DNA of 64,000 nt from Morella rubra (lineage: Eukaryota > Streptophyta > Magnoliopsida > Fagales > Myricaceae). Made by a program: the position numbers and the translations under genes. The notes under the pieces were generated by a model that did no database searches, was not told the origin of the DNA, and worked only from the letters and a program-made list of their open reading frames with translations. The stretch covers positions 943,545 to 1,007,544 of the forward strand of contig CM025852.1 of the NCBI GenBank assembly GCA_003952965.2. Direction: 5' to 3'. Shown here piece after piece: positions 22,828 through 34,150 of the stretch. Each line of letters opens with the position of its first letter. The first letter of the stretch is position 1.

Positions 22828-23203
22828 GGGGAAAATACACTTTTCACCCACAACTACCGGAGTAGGACACATTGCACCCCAAACTACCATCTTTAAGACA
22901 TTGCACCCTCAAACTACCAATGTTATACATTTTGCACCCTAAACTACCCACTTTGACACATTACACCCTCCAACTACTAATATTAAACACTTTGCACCCT
23001 CCATTTGACAATAATACCCTTGAGAAATTAATGAATTGACAACAATATCTAAGGGCATTATCGTCATTTTAGTTTGAAAATTTGATAAAGGGTGCAAAGT
23101 GTTAAAAATTGGTAGTTAGAGGGTGCAATGTGTCAAAATTGGTAGTTTAGGGTGCAAAGTGTAAAATATATGGTAGTTCATGGGTGAAAAGTGTATTTTC
23201 CCC
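22828..23203. mobile_element. foldback MITE (Mutator-like?) of 376 bp
   Basis: The ends GGGGAAAATACACTTTTCACCC and GGGTGAAAAGTGTATTTTCCCC are long inverted repeats, and the interior repeats the word TTTGCACCCTNAACTACC several times in both orientations. Target duplication is not clear (flanks ATATTAA and ATAATAT). No coding capacity. Confidence 0.75.
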
Positions 23204-23822
23204 ATAATATAAAGAAGGTGGAAAAAGAACCAACCGGATATTTTTATATGGTCTGCCTTTTTCATCCAGATAAGCTTCATTTATCCTAGTCAATGTATCA
23301 AGCCCTTCTGCTACCACCCCAAAAACCTGCAATGACAGACTATTTTGAGTCCGACTGTATTTTGCTCAAACAACACTATTCAGGTAGAGACTGTCATCAT
23401 AAACTCTCCTCAGCTTAAGAAAAATAGAAAATTCTTTATCTAAAAGGAAAGTGCACCCTTCGGTCACCCTCGCAGTGCTACGTATGAATCATAGATCTCG
23501 TAGAAAGAAAAGGAAGCGTAGAATAGAAAACTCCCCTGATATCTTCACCATTGGCCCACGTAAACTGCAATTCAGAAAAGCAGAGTTTCAGAATTTCGAA
23601 AGATTAGCTACCACCACATTTTGTTTTGTTTCTTTTTTTCACTTTTGCTGTATTTTGACACGTGATTTACGATTCACTTATAATACAATTGGTGTCTTTA
23701 GTGCTTGTCACGGACACACTCTCAGTCCTCTGTCCGTCTTCTGCCTATTAAAGAGTCAGGAGTCCTGAACATAAAAAATCACTCCTCCCTTATTTTTCCC
23801 ACCACCATTCACAGACTTAAAC

Positions 23823-26800
23823 ATGGCATCCGCCATGTACTTTTGCATTGTCGTAGTTGCATGGGCGACCTGTATCTTGTTATGCGGAACATATTTGAAT
23901 ACTGCATTTGAGTTCGTGGAAGCGTCTCACTCCCCTGCACTACAACTAGAAGCAAAGGCTCTGCAGGAGACTGGGTGGTGGCCGAGTGAAGACAGCGACA
24001 ATACCTCAAGTCCTTGTGAGTGGGGATATTACGGTAGTATTACTTGTAATGCCTTGGGAAGCGTCACAGAGATTGACAGAACTGGTTTCGATTTGGGAGG
24101 TGAGTTGAAACTACTCAACTTCTCTTCTCTACCGAATTTAGTCAGTCTTCATCTTAGAAGAAACGGACTTCAAGGGAGCATTCCGCCTCAGATAGGTATG
24201 CTATCGAAGCTCCATCACCTCGATCTTTCGTACAACAATCTTACTGCTCAATTGCCTCCTTCGCTTGCAAATCTCTCCCAACTAGTGAGCCTGTCCATTT
24301 CATATAATCACATCGTTGGACCAGTCCCTTCGAATCTTTGGCTTTTAACCAACCTCATGAATCTCGATATGACCCAAAATAATATCAGAGATTCCATTCC
24401 CTCGACAATAGGGATGTCAAAGAATCTGATCTATTTGGACCTAAGTTATAACAGGTTTATTGATCCAATTCCTTCTACTTTTAGCAATTTATCTAATTTG
24501 AAATATTTTTTCCTTGCTGATAATTAGCTGGGTGGTCCTAGTCCCTCAGAAATATGGATGTTCAAGAATCTTAAAAGTTTGAGACTATCTAGGAACTCGC
24601 TCATTGGTCCACTCGCTTTTATCTTGGCATAGTTAACTGGCTTGGAAATTTGTACCCTTGATTACAATCAAATCAATTGGTCCATTCCCTCATAAGTAGG
24701 GATGCTAAAGAATCTAGTCTCTTTCTGAACCTAGGGAACAACAAGCCGATTGGTCCAATTCCCTCATAAATAGGGATGCTAAAGAATCTACTGTTTTGAA
24801 TCTAAGGGCAACAACAAGTTGATTGGTCCAATTCCCTTAGAAATAGGGATGCTAAAGAATCTAGCCTCCTCTGCACTTAAAACACAACAAGGCTCAATCG
24901 TCCAATTCCCCATCGACTTTGGGCAATTTATCTAATTTGCAATATTTGTTACCTTAATTATAATCAGTTGGGTGGTACAATTCCCTCAGAAAATAAGGAT
25001 CTGCTCCAAGAATCTTTACAAGTTTGACACTATCTAATAAACTCCACTCCAATTAGCGTCTCACCTCCGCTTTATCTTGTGTGGTTTGACCTATTTGGAA
25101 GATTTGTCCTTGATACCCAAATCTAATCAATGGGTCCATTCCTCAAGAAATAAGGATGCTGAAGAATCTACACTCTCTTAATCTAAGTAACAACAAACTC
25201 ATTGGTCCAATCCCTTCAATCCTTGGTAATTTAACTAATTTGACAGATTTGTCACTTAGTTGGAATCAAATGAATGGTTCAATCCTTGACACTTTCCACT
25301 ATTTCACTAGGAATGTTAACAGGGATGGTGGTGTTTTCGCATAAGCTAGCTACTTTGGACCTTAGTCATAACTTTTCCAGTGGAGAAATACTTGTGGACC
25401 TTAGGAATGCACTTGGTTTGTCCGTCTTGGATCTTAAGTTCATAATATTACTGGCAACATTCTTTTTTCCATCCTGATTAACAGTCTCAACTTTCCGATA
25501 AAATTCCATGAAGGGCCAATTCTAGGGCTTTACTTTAATAATTATATCTCCAATTCATTTTGTTGCGCTTTATAATGATCCTGCAATTCCATATCATTGG
25601 CAAGCAAGGATTTTATGCGTGACTCCAGGATTTTCCCTGGATTGCAATGGAGATATTAGATCAACTGAAGGAATTTTCGTGGACCGAATACATGAAGTTT
25701 TTTGATTTCTAGTTCTATTGTGGGTTGATTCTTAATCCTTGGTTGATTGATCCTATAGCAACGCGTGGCAAAGAAAACTCAACCGCAGTCGAGAGGAACA
25801 TTAAAGGATGAGAACTTGTTCTCCATATGAAGTTATGATGGTAATATTGCATATCAAGACATCATTAAGGCAACTGAGGATTTTGACATTAGGTATTGTA
25901 TTGTAACTGGGGGCCACAACAACGCTTGCAAAGCATAACTGCCTTCTGACAAAGTGGTTGCCTTGAAAAAACTTCATCAGGTGGAAGTTGAGAACCCAAA
26001 TTTCTTTAATAGTTTCAAGAATGAGGTAAAGGTATTAACGGAGATTCAACATCGAAACAATATAAAGCTTTACGAGTTCTGTTTACATAGGCGATGCATG
26101 TTTTTGGTTTATGAATACATGGAAAGGGGAAGCCTATTTTCTGTCCTGACCAACGATGACCCATGCCTTATCTTATATGCATCATGAATGCTTTCCAACA
26201 ATTGTTGATCGAGATATATCAAGCAACAATATCCTATTGGACTCTAAATTGGAGGCTTTTGTCTCTGAATTTAGCACTGCTAAACTCCTTGATCCTGATT
26301 CCTCAATCAAACGTTACTTGCCCAACTTACGGCTATATTGCCCGAGGTAGATTTTTTTTCCTTTGGTCATAATTTATTTCTTCTTTACTTTTTCCTATCT
26401 ATTATATTTATTCTATATATCATTCTGCATGTGGCGCTAATGACTTTCCAAAAGTAGGTGATCTTGTAGAATGATGAGTTTATAGTAGCAATTAATTACA
26501 ATCACTATTTCTATGGAATTTTCTTTAGATGATAAGTTTTGATAACCTCTTGATAAATACTAATCAAAGGGATAAATATATTTTTTTTACCCTTGAACTG
26601 AACTTTACGGGGTCATACACATTACATCTTGCTATTTCGTCCAAGTTGGCGGCAAATTTGAAGGCAAGGTGCAATGTGCTAGACCTTCCAGAGTTCATGG
26701 GTGAAATGTCTCCAAATTCAAAGTTTGGGATGCAATGTGCTGGACTCCAAAGTTCAAGAGTGAAAAATGTATTTATCCCTTAATTAAAATAAGAAAAATA

Positions 26801-27196
26801 AAGAACTTATTGTTGTAGTCAATAGTTGAGTCATCTTGTTCTTTTTATCTCAGTGCAGAGCTGGCTTATACTATGAGGGTTATTGAAAAGTGTGATATTT
26901 ATAGCTTTGGAGCGGTGGTGGCGGAAATATTGATGGGAAGGCATCCAACTAAACTCTTAACTTCTTTGTCATCATAATCATTATCTCAAAATGTGATGCT
27001 ACATGAAATACTTGATAAACGTCTGTCACGTCCTACTTGTCGGGATGCACATGATATTTCCCTTATTGCTACAATGGCATTTGCGTGCCTATGTGACAAA
27101 CCAAAGTCTCGGCCGACAATGAAAAGTGTCCCCCAAGAATTTCTTGCTGACAAGAAGCCAATACCCAACCCCTTATATGCAATTTCTCTCTGGTAG
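23823..27196 (+). pseudogene. MIK2-like LRR receptor kinase, copy 3 (pseudogene)
   Basis: 234 codons are open from the ATG: signal peptide, LRRNT with SPCEWGYYGSITCN, and about seven LRRs, ending at TAG 24525. The LRR stretch 24530-25480 is full of stops and indels. The membrane region is unrecognisable. Kinase pieces remain (VALKKLHQ at 25957, EYMERGSL at 26118, a mutated HRD read as DRDISSNN at 26210, SEF for SDF). The HRD and DFG changes would inactivate the enzyme even if frames were restored. The intron (about 26347-26858) contains a MITE. The last exon (26859-27196) has a TAA near 26978. G-box at 23659 and TATTAAAG at 23746 upstream. Its sequence is closer to copy 4 than to copies 1 and 2. 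Confidence 0.88.
26567..26780. mobile_element. small MITE in the intron of copy 3
   Basis: The ends GGGATAAATATATTTTTTT.ACCCTTGAACT and AGTTCAAGAGTGAAAAATGTATTTATCCC form an imperfect inverted repeat. The 9-bp flanks CTAATCAAA and TTAATTAAA differ by two C/T changes, consistent with a decayed Mutator-type 9-bp target duplication. It has the same general look as the MITE at 22828-23203. Confidence 0.6.
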
Positions 27197-27590
27197 CTGA
27201 TAAACCAAGAAATAGATATGGTTGGATCAAGAAGTGAAGCTCCATCAGGAAGAGATTGCTTTCTTTTAGGTTTTCTACACGTGGTGTGTACACAATTACA
27301 ATGCCAGTGACGATTGCATTGTACCCCATGAGAATTATGTTGTTCTATTTGTTGACCCCCTTTTTTTCTGATGTTAAATGTAAAAGAGATGTTAGAACAT
27401 GTACCCATAAACATGTTTGTGTGTGCATGTATGGCCGACTCTTTGCCGTAGACTGAGCTACCCCGTCACGTGCGAGCTACCGACTTCATGGCCATGGATT
27501 GGCCTCAGACTGACGTGATCTACCTCAATGTTGTTTTAGCCGAGAACTTTGTCGTCGATCAATTTGGCCCACTGCCCCTTACGTTGGGAC
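27197..27590. other. 3' flank of kinase copy 3
   Basis: The region includes the duplicated 3' end (GTTGGATCA.GAAGTGAAGCTCCATCA) of the kinase family. No other gene was seen. Confidence 0.5.
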
Positions 27591-28650
27591 CAATGGCGGA
27601 GCCAGGAATCAATACGAAGGGGGGCCAACTCTCAAAGGAAACCGCAAGAAATTTTTTTTTACTACGTAATGCAAAAAATGTCTTAAGAGTTAAAATATTG
27701 AAAATTAAGGACTAAAACATTAAAAATATATTATATTAAAATACACATACCGTACTATTTGCTGAATTATTAAATACACCAATATGACTCTCAAATACTC
27801 CACTCTCATTTTCCAATTGCTAAATCTAGTAAATATAAACACATCTCTCTCAAATCTTGATCATCTACTTTGCCTAAATAGATTACACTCAAGAGTGAAA
27901 CTTAAATTAAGGTCCAATGATCTTTGCCTAAAACGCATGCGGTGAGCACATTCACTCAATATAACTTAACTCCAATCATCGTTTGCAGTATATTACACTA
28001 CCAAAAAAATCTTATCAGGGAGACTATTAACACAACATGGGTAGATGTAAACACATCTCCCCCAGATCTTGATCATCTACTTTGCCTAAATAGATAACAC
28101 CACAAGCAATACGCCGCATTCAATCACTCATATTCTTTGAACCATGACTCCAAAAAAGCCCTCATTCGTTTTCCATATTGTTTCTTGGGAAAATCATGCC
28201 CAAGCGGTTGACAAGGACATTTTATCAAATACTTCATACGAACTTAATCTCTAATTCCAACATCATATTCTTCAATGAGTTTACTAACCCTGGTCAACAA
28301 CAATATCATCTAAATAAAACACGAGGTCTTTTCGAACTAGTGGTTGTCTTAGAAGTAGAATCACATTAGAGTATTAGACAATCCCGCTGATTTTTTTTTC
28401 AAAAACTTATCCATTATCTAAACAAAACAAAACAAAATTCATCAATATAATTTCACAAGTCACAACCTAAAGTCCTAATCACAATTTTACAACCTAGTCC
28501 TAATATTCACAATTTCAATATAATTTCAAAACTTTATATTACAAATTACGTTTTGCAGTATATATTAAAAAAACAAAAAAATCAATGTCTTGCATTGGTC
28601 CAACCAGGGCAAGGCCCCAGTTGGACACCCCCCCCCTCTCTCTGCCACTG
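27591..28650. mobile_element. non-autonomous hAT-like element
   Basis: The left end reads CAATGGCGGAGCCAGGAATC ... GGGGGGCCAAC, and the right end, inverted, CAGTGGCAGAGAGAGGGGGG ... GTCCAAC. These are the (CAGTGGCGGAGCC) termini of plant hAT elements. The flanks GTTGGGAC (27583-27590) and CTTGGGAC (28653-28660) match in 7 of 8 bases. The interior of about 1 kb is AT-rich without a transposase and holds a 45-bp word (ATCTTGATCATCTACTTTGCC) twice, near 27857 and 28066. Confidence 0.55.
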
Positions 28651-28890
28651 GACTTGGGACCCATCAAATCCTTCCGTACTTATTAGCAGACCCGGAAGCG
28701 CCTTTTACACCTTTTTTTTTCACGCTGGCATGAAGATTTTGATCTATAATTTATCTGAGAAAATTAGTTCAATCAACGAAGGAGAGAAGTTCAAAATGGC
28801 AAAAGTAATGCTACCGATATGGAGTCTCAGAGCATAATAGTAGTGCGGTACGTGAGTCAGGTGATTTTGTTGAACGGTCTAAGCAGAAGC
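28651..28890. other. intergenic
   Basis: Nothing recognised. Confidence 0.4.
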
Positions 28891-30364
28891 GGGAATGTTT
28901 TTACCCTTTTCGACGCAATCCGTTAATGGGTTTTTAAATGGGTAATTTAAGATTCATACTTAGTCCAGTATCGCTATATTAGTAAAGATGTAAGGATGAA
29001 TAATTTAGTTTGGACTCTATGTCAACAACTCGGGACTTGGTCGGAAGAACGAGAGAGAGAATGAGAATAAGAAAAATGAGAGGACAGAGGAGGGAACGAG
29101 AACCTAAGTCCAGTATTTTTGAGCCTATAGAGAATCACACCGAGAGAGACACAGGAGAAATACAGAAATTTCTGATGTTGTAATTAACTTAAAATATTGC
29201 ACCCTTCTACTCTCATTCTCCTTCTCTCGTCCTTCTGCTTAGATCCTCCCGCAATATCCCCTGCCTCACGCAGCAGAGTCATGCACGGGACGGTTAACAG
29301 CCATCCCAAAACAAATTGACAGGCAATGGGGGACATGATGGCATGAGCCACGTTGGCCTTCGTCATTCAACTTCACAAAAGATAATTGGCGAAGCAAAGC
29401 GTCCTCCTTTTATCAGTGTTTGGGGAACACTGTTTGTTTCTCCAGGTTTTATTCTACTCTATGTAAGCTACTTTGATATGCTAAGAACTAATTTAAGGCA
29501 TCAAATTTTTTAAAATCAATATGAATTCCAACTTTGTCTAGCATTCAAGAAAGTAAGGTTCATTTCAAACGATTGGAGATTCAACTGGATTGCGAGTTGT
29601 TCGTTGCTATATGTTGCCATTTCATGTAGATTATGTTTACTGCATTAAACACAGAAGACTCTGCTACAGGCCTAAACAATTCATAGTTCGCTTACGGGTT
29701 CTTTATGGTTATAATCTAATTAGAAGTGGTTGCCTTCAAGAACTGTGAATCAACTGTGAATCCCTTTTTCCAATCTCTAAATCTAATTAGACGGGCAGTT
29801 CATTGTAGTAAGTAACTTTTCCTTGGGAAAAATATATTGAGTGCTTGTATAAGTGAAAGTAAAGCTTCCATATTTTCTTCAACTATGAAACACTGCTTGG
29901 TATGTTGACTTGGTTAAGTCATGTTCAATTACTGAAACTGTAATTTGAATTATTTTCCTCCCAAGAAGGTCTTAGTGCTTTGAAGTTTGGCTGGCTAGGA
30001 TTTTCTTAAGTTTCAACTGGGTTTTAATTCAAGTGAATGACTAGTAGAGAAGTACTAGAAACTAAAAAGTATTTCTAGAATCTGAAGTCCCAAGGCATAG
30101 ATTTCAACAGGAGATCAAATTTTTCGCCCTCCTATAATCTTTTGCGGGAAGAGGTAAAAGCTGAGAATCGCCAAGTAGTAGAGATGAAAATCCAGCTCCA
30201 ATTGGGTTTCGCCATGTCATTGACCTCCTTTCCTCAAAGCGGAAGTTAATCGTTGGTCACAATTGCTTCCTGGGTAGGACTATCATCCAAAATTTCATGT
30301 AAAGGAGATTATCATTATATACTATTACTAACGAGGCTCTCTATCCATGACACAGATATTGCAC

Positions 30365-30780
30365 TGTTGCGAAAAATACTATTCCCTGCCTGCGGAATAA
30401 TCGTGAGAAACGAAATAAGAAGAACAAAATAAGCAATCACACAACACAGAATTTACGTGGCTCTCTTAATGTGAAGTACGTCCACCGAGTTGCAGAGATT
30501 GTACTATTCTTTGATCAAAGTACAAGGAGTCAGCCGTATGGTGCAAAAGACAAATCTTTCTCTCACCACAACCCTAACCCTGAGCGTTACATATATAGGA
30601 CCCTCAACTGGGTCGCATCACTAAAACTGGTCAAAAAGCTTGGGCTGCCTCCACTCCATAGACTAAGCCTCACAAAAAATCTCATTTTAAACCGTAAACT
30701 TTTTTCATCAAATCGGGTCAGGTACTATCCAGGTCGGATATTAAGAAAAAAAAAAATCAGGCTCCGCATAGCCTAAAATA
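30365..30780. mobile_element. 416-bp insertion, possibly a solo LTR or short retroelement
   Basis: Comparison with 14675-14695 and 32633-32650, where GATATTGCACATGTATACAGC is uninterrupted, shows foreign DNA here. It starts TGTTGCGAAAAATAC and contains the words AATTTACGTGGCTC and AAGTACGTCCAC that are common in plant LTR sequences. The flanks TGCAC and TACAC could be a 5-bp duplication with one change. The right end lacks a canonical CA, so the class is uncertain. The long reading frame at 30471-30776 has no recognisable product. Confidence 0.55.
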
Positions 30781-31491
30781 CACATGTATACAGCAAACTC
30801 TTAGGTCCTCTTAACTTTGCCTGCTGAAGAATTTGTCTCCTCTGTTAAGAAGTAATTTCCTCATTTCTTAGATACAAAAGTACTTCTGAATGCCAATTTT
30901 ATAATCCAACAGCAGATGAAGAAGTCCCGCACATCACTATCATCAGCATTTGCCAAATTGATCTTAGATCTAAAAGTACGGGGCTGGCTTTACAGCAATG
31001 TGTGCAAGTAGTCTTTCAAGTGGATGAGTTGAGGTTTGATCTCCATTATGCATCTTAAAGTATATTTTCATGCTCATCTGCTAATGTCTGGTTTCTTAGA
31101 TGTATATTGCTTGGCATATGTGGCTTTATGTGCGTCATAGATTGGAGTCGTCTTTGGCACTTATTGTCCGGTTTCATGGTCGATTTGTGATTGTACTATG
31201 CATCTGACTCTTGCAGCCATTTTGTGTTTGTATTGTATGTTGGTCCTTATGGCCGGTTTGTCTTATGTCCTGACCCTAGCAGTTGGTTTGTATTGCTTCT
31301 CGGTCCTTGATACTGGTTTGTAGTCCTAGTAGTTGTATTGTGGCTCTCGTGACTGTTGGTGGTTCTGTTACTTGCGTCCGGATAAGCAGCCAGACAGAGA
31401 TCCAACATATTGTAAGACTTTGAGTCCGTTTAGATTTTTCGCTACCCCTCTAACCTATTATCTATTATGTACTGGCTGTATTTTGTTCAGA

Positions 31492-31496
<5 letters not shown>

Positions 31497-31527
<31 letters not shown>
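31497..31527. repeat. (AT)n microsatellite
   Basis: About 15 AT units, expanded relative to 15374 and 33336 in the duplicated copies of the same tail. Confidence 0.9.
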
Positions 31528-31528
<1 letters not shown>

Positions 31529-31650
31529 CAATAACTTGAAAAAAAATAGAATCCTTGACAATTAGCCCTGACTCGACGTACATGCTATGCAGCAAGTCAT
31601 ACGCGCCTAGAATAACAGCCATTGATCCAACAACGATTGATGTGAACCTT

Positions 31651-32101
31651 GACTACCAAAAGTCGAATTGATATGAATCAGCTTGACTTCCAATCCTGTG
31701 TCAGACACGCCAACTTTTCTCCATCTCCTAAAAGAAGCCCAAGAACAGAAGACCCGGCTGTTTATCTTCACATTGACCCACGTCAATGGCAATCCATGAT
31801 TGTCCTTGTTTTGGTCTTATTAATCCTCTTTGTTTGGCCCTGTGGTCTTTAGTTTTGCTGTGTAAGATTTTCCAAGGAAAAAAAAACTAGAATCCTTGAC
31901 AATTAGCCATGACTCGACGTACACGCAGTGCAGTAAGTCATACGCGCCCAGACTAACAGCCATTGATCCAACCACGGTTGAATCAATCTATGGAAATCTC
32001 ACCCGATTAGTGGACCTGATCATTTCTTATAATCACATCATCAATCAAATTACGAAACTATCCAATAACATGCCCATTGACCCATAGCTCCCTTCCAATT
32101 T
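31651..32101. repeat. repeat mosaic: LINE-like tail, GACTCGACGT repeat, LRR crumb
   Basis: 31655-31885 matches 16160-16550 with a deletion. 31890-31980 is another GACTCGACGT repeat, and 31985-32101 an LRR crumb identical in wording to 15613-15740. Homology then switches abruptly to the middle of unit D at 32102. Confidence 0.65.
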
Positions 32102-32280
32102 AATTAATTTAAAATCCAAGCTGCAATTGGTCTTTCGCCATGTCATTGACCTCCTGTCCTCAGAGCAGAAGTTAATTGTTGGTCACAATTTCTTGGTTCA
32201 TCCAAAATTTCATAAAGAGGAGATTATCATTATATACTACTACTAACTTTCTCCCTGGCTGCAGTACTCCCAGACAGATA

Positions 32281-32501
32281 TTCTGGTAAAGGGTGACTCT
32301 CTAGAGCACGTTAATTAGAGCAGCAACGTGAATGTAGTCCCTGATTGGATCATTGAGGGAGAGTTAGCCACCATTTGATCCCTTTTGCAGGAACATGGCC
32401 GTTGGAAGTTAATCTGGACACCAAGGGAAGGAAATTTTATGGCACATAATCTAGCTAAATGGGGTATGGATACTGGTTTCGAAGGGGATATTAGTTTGTA
32501 G
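32281..32501 (+). pseudogene. RNase H remnant of a LINE (second copy)
   Basis: Same reading as at 14326-14545, including both internal stops and the WTPREGNFMAHNLAKW motif. Confidence 0.65.
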
Positions 32502-33415
32502 TCAATCCCTTCTGAAATTGTAACCTGTGATGACTATGCTCTCTTGAGCAGAGTAGTTGTTTAATGACAGTTTCCATGTCAGCGTATAAAAAAAGAAAAA
32601 AACGAGGCTCTCTATCCATGACACAGATATTGCACATGTATACAGCAAATAATTCTTAAGTCCTCTAACTTTGACTGCTGAAGAATTTGTCTCCTCTGTT
32701 AATAAGTACTTTCCCCTGATCGTAGATACAAAAAAACTTTGGAATGCCAATTGTATACTCCAACAGCGGATGAAGAAGTCCGCACATGACTGTCGTCAGC
32801 ATTTGCTCTTCGATCTAAAAGTACGGGGCTGGCTTTACGGCAATGTGTACAAGTAGTCGTTTAAGCGGATGAGTTGAGGTTTGATCTCCATTATGCATCT
32901 TAAAGTATATTTTCATGCACATATGCTAATGTCTGGTTTCTTAGATGTCTATTGCTTGGCATATGTGGCATTATGTGCGTCATAGATTGGGGTCGTCTTT
33001 GGCACTTACTGTCTGGTTTCATGGTTGATTTGTGATTGTACTGTGTATTGGCTCTTGTAGCCATTTTGTGTTTGTATTGTATGCTGGTCCTTGTGGCCGG
33101 TTTGTCTTGTGTCCTGACCTTTGCAGTTGATTTGTATTGCTTCTCGGCCCTTGAGACCGGTTTGTTGTCCTAATGGTTGTATTGTGGCCCTTGTGATCGT
33201 TAGTGGTTCTATTACTTGCTTCTAGATAGGCAGCCAGACAGAGATCCAATATATTGTAAGACCTTTGGTCCATTTAGATTTTTCACTATCCCTCTAACCT
33301 ATTATTTGTTATGTACTGGCTGTATTTTATTTAGATATATATATATATATCAATAACTTTAAAAAAAAAATAGAATCCTTGACAATTAGCCATGACTCGA
33401 CGTACACGCTATGCA

Positions 33416-33569
33416 CTGTGGCGGATGCAAGGGGGGCGGCCCTGGGCGGCCGCCCCCCATTGGACAGGCAAAAAAAAAAAATTAGGACGTAAAATTTTTT
33501 TTTTTTTAAAAAAAAAGATTTATCTTAGGAGTCCGCCTCCCTTCACATTAGCTCCTGCATCCGCCACTG
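33416..33569. mobile_element. hAT-type MITE, 154 bp, with exact 8-bp target duplication
   Basis: The ends are CTGTGGCGGATGC and, inverted, CAGTGGCGGATGCAGGAG. The target duplication GCTATGCA is exact (33408-33415 and 33570-33577). The left part holds a strong GC palindrome (GGGGGGCGGCC...GGCCGCCCCCC). Empty sites with a single GCTATGCA occur elsewhere in the window, for example at 16585. Confidence 0.85.
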
Positions 33570-33987
33570 GCTATGCAGCAAGTCATACGCGCCCAAACTA
33601 ACAGCCATTGATCCAACCACGATTGAATCAATCTATGGAAATCTCACCCGATTAGTGGACCTGATCATTTCTTATAATCACATCATCAATCAAATTACGA
33701 GACTATCCAATAACATGCCCATTGACCCATAGCTCCCTTCCAATTTAATTAATTTAAGATATTTGTTACTAGATAATAATCACTCGTAGTATACCACTTG
33801 TGTTAAAAAGTTTCATTCACAAATATAATTGGTGTGAACATTGACTTCATTCGGCCACCCTCGCAGCGCTCTGTATGAATCATTGATCTCGTAGAAAGAA
33901 AACGAAACGTGGAATAATAAACTCCCGTTTAAAGGTGCATGTCTTCAGAGTTGTTGAATGACTTTTAATTGTTTTGCTGTAATTTGA

Positions 33988-34082
33988 CACGTGATGTACG
34001 AGTCACTCATAATACAATTGGTGTTTTCAGTGCTTGGCTGGGACACACACTCTGTCCTCTCCCCGTCTTCTGCCTATTAAAG
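33988..34082 (+). promoter_or_regulatory. promoter of LRR kinase copy 4: G-box and TATA-like box
   Basis: CACGTG at 33988-33993 lies about 160 bases before the ATG, and TATTAAAG at 34075-34082 lies about 70 bases before it. Both are conserved in copy 3 (23659, 23746). A G-box is a site for bZIP and bHLH factors in plants; its use here is inferred. Confidence 0.5.
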
Positions 34083-34150
34083 AGTCGGAGTCCTGAACAT
34101 AAAAAATCACTCCTCCCTTATTTTCCCCACCACCAATCACAGACTTAAAC

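Larger units (their letters stand above)
28891..31650. repeat. segmental duplication of 12180-15600 with deletions and one insertion
   Basis: The order of blocks follows 12180-14280 and then jumps to the equivalent of 14648-15600. The RNase H remnant is missing here, and a 416-bp insertion sits at 30365-30780. The tail (31170-31545) ends in an (AT)n tract and poly-A, then the GACTCGACGT repeat. No gene is supported. Confidence 0.7.
32102..34085. repeat. segmental duplication unit D, copy leading into kinase copy 4
   Basis: Nearly identical to 14150-16075. It contains the LINE RNase H remnant (32281-32501), the LINE tail, a hAT MITE, an LRR crumb (33626-33785) and the kinase promoter. Confidence 0.8.

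Noticed and set aside
30471..30776. 101-codon plus-strand frame
   Set aside because: It lies wholly inside a 416-bp insertion and shows no domain.
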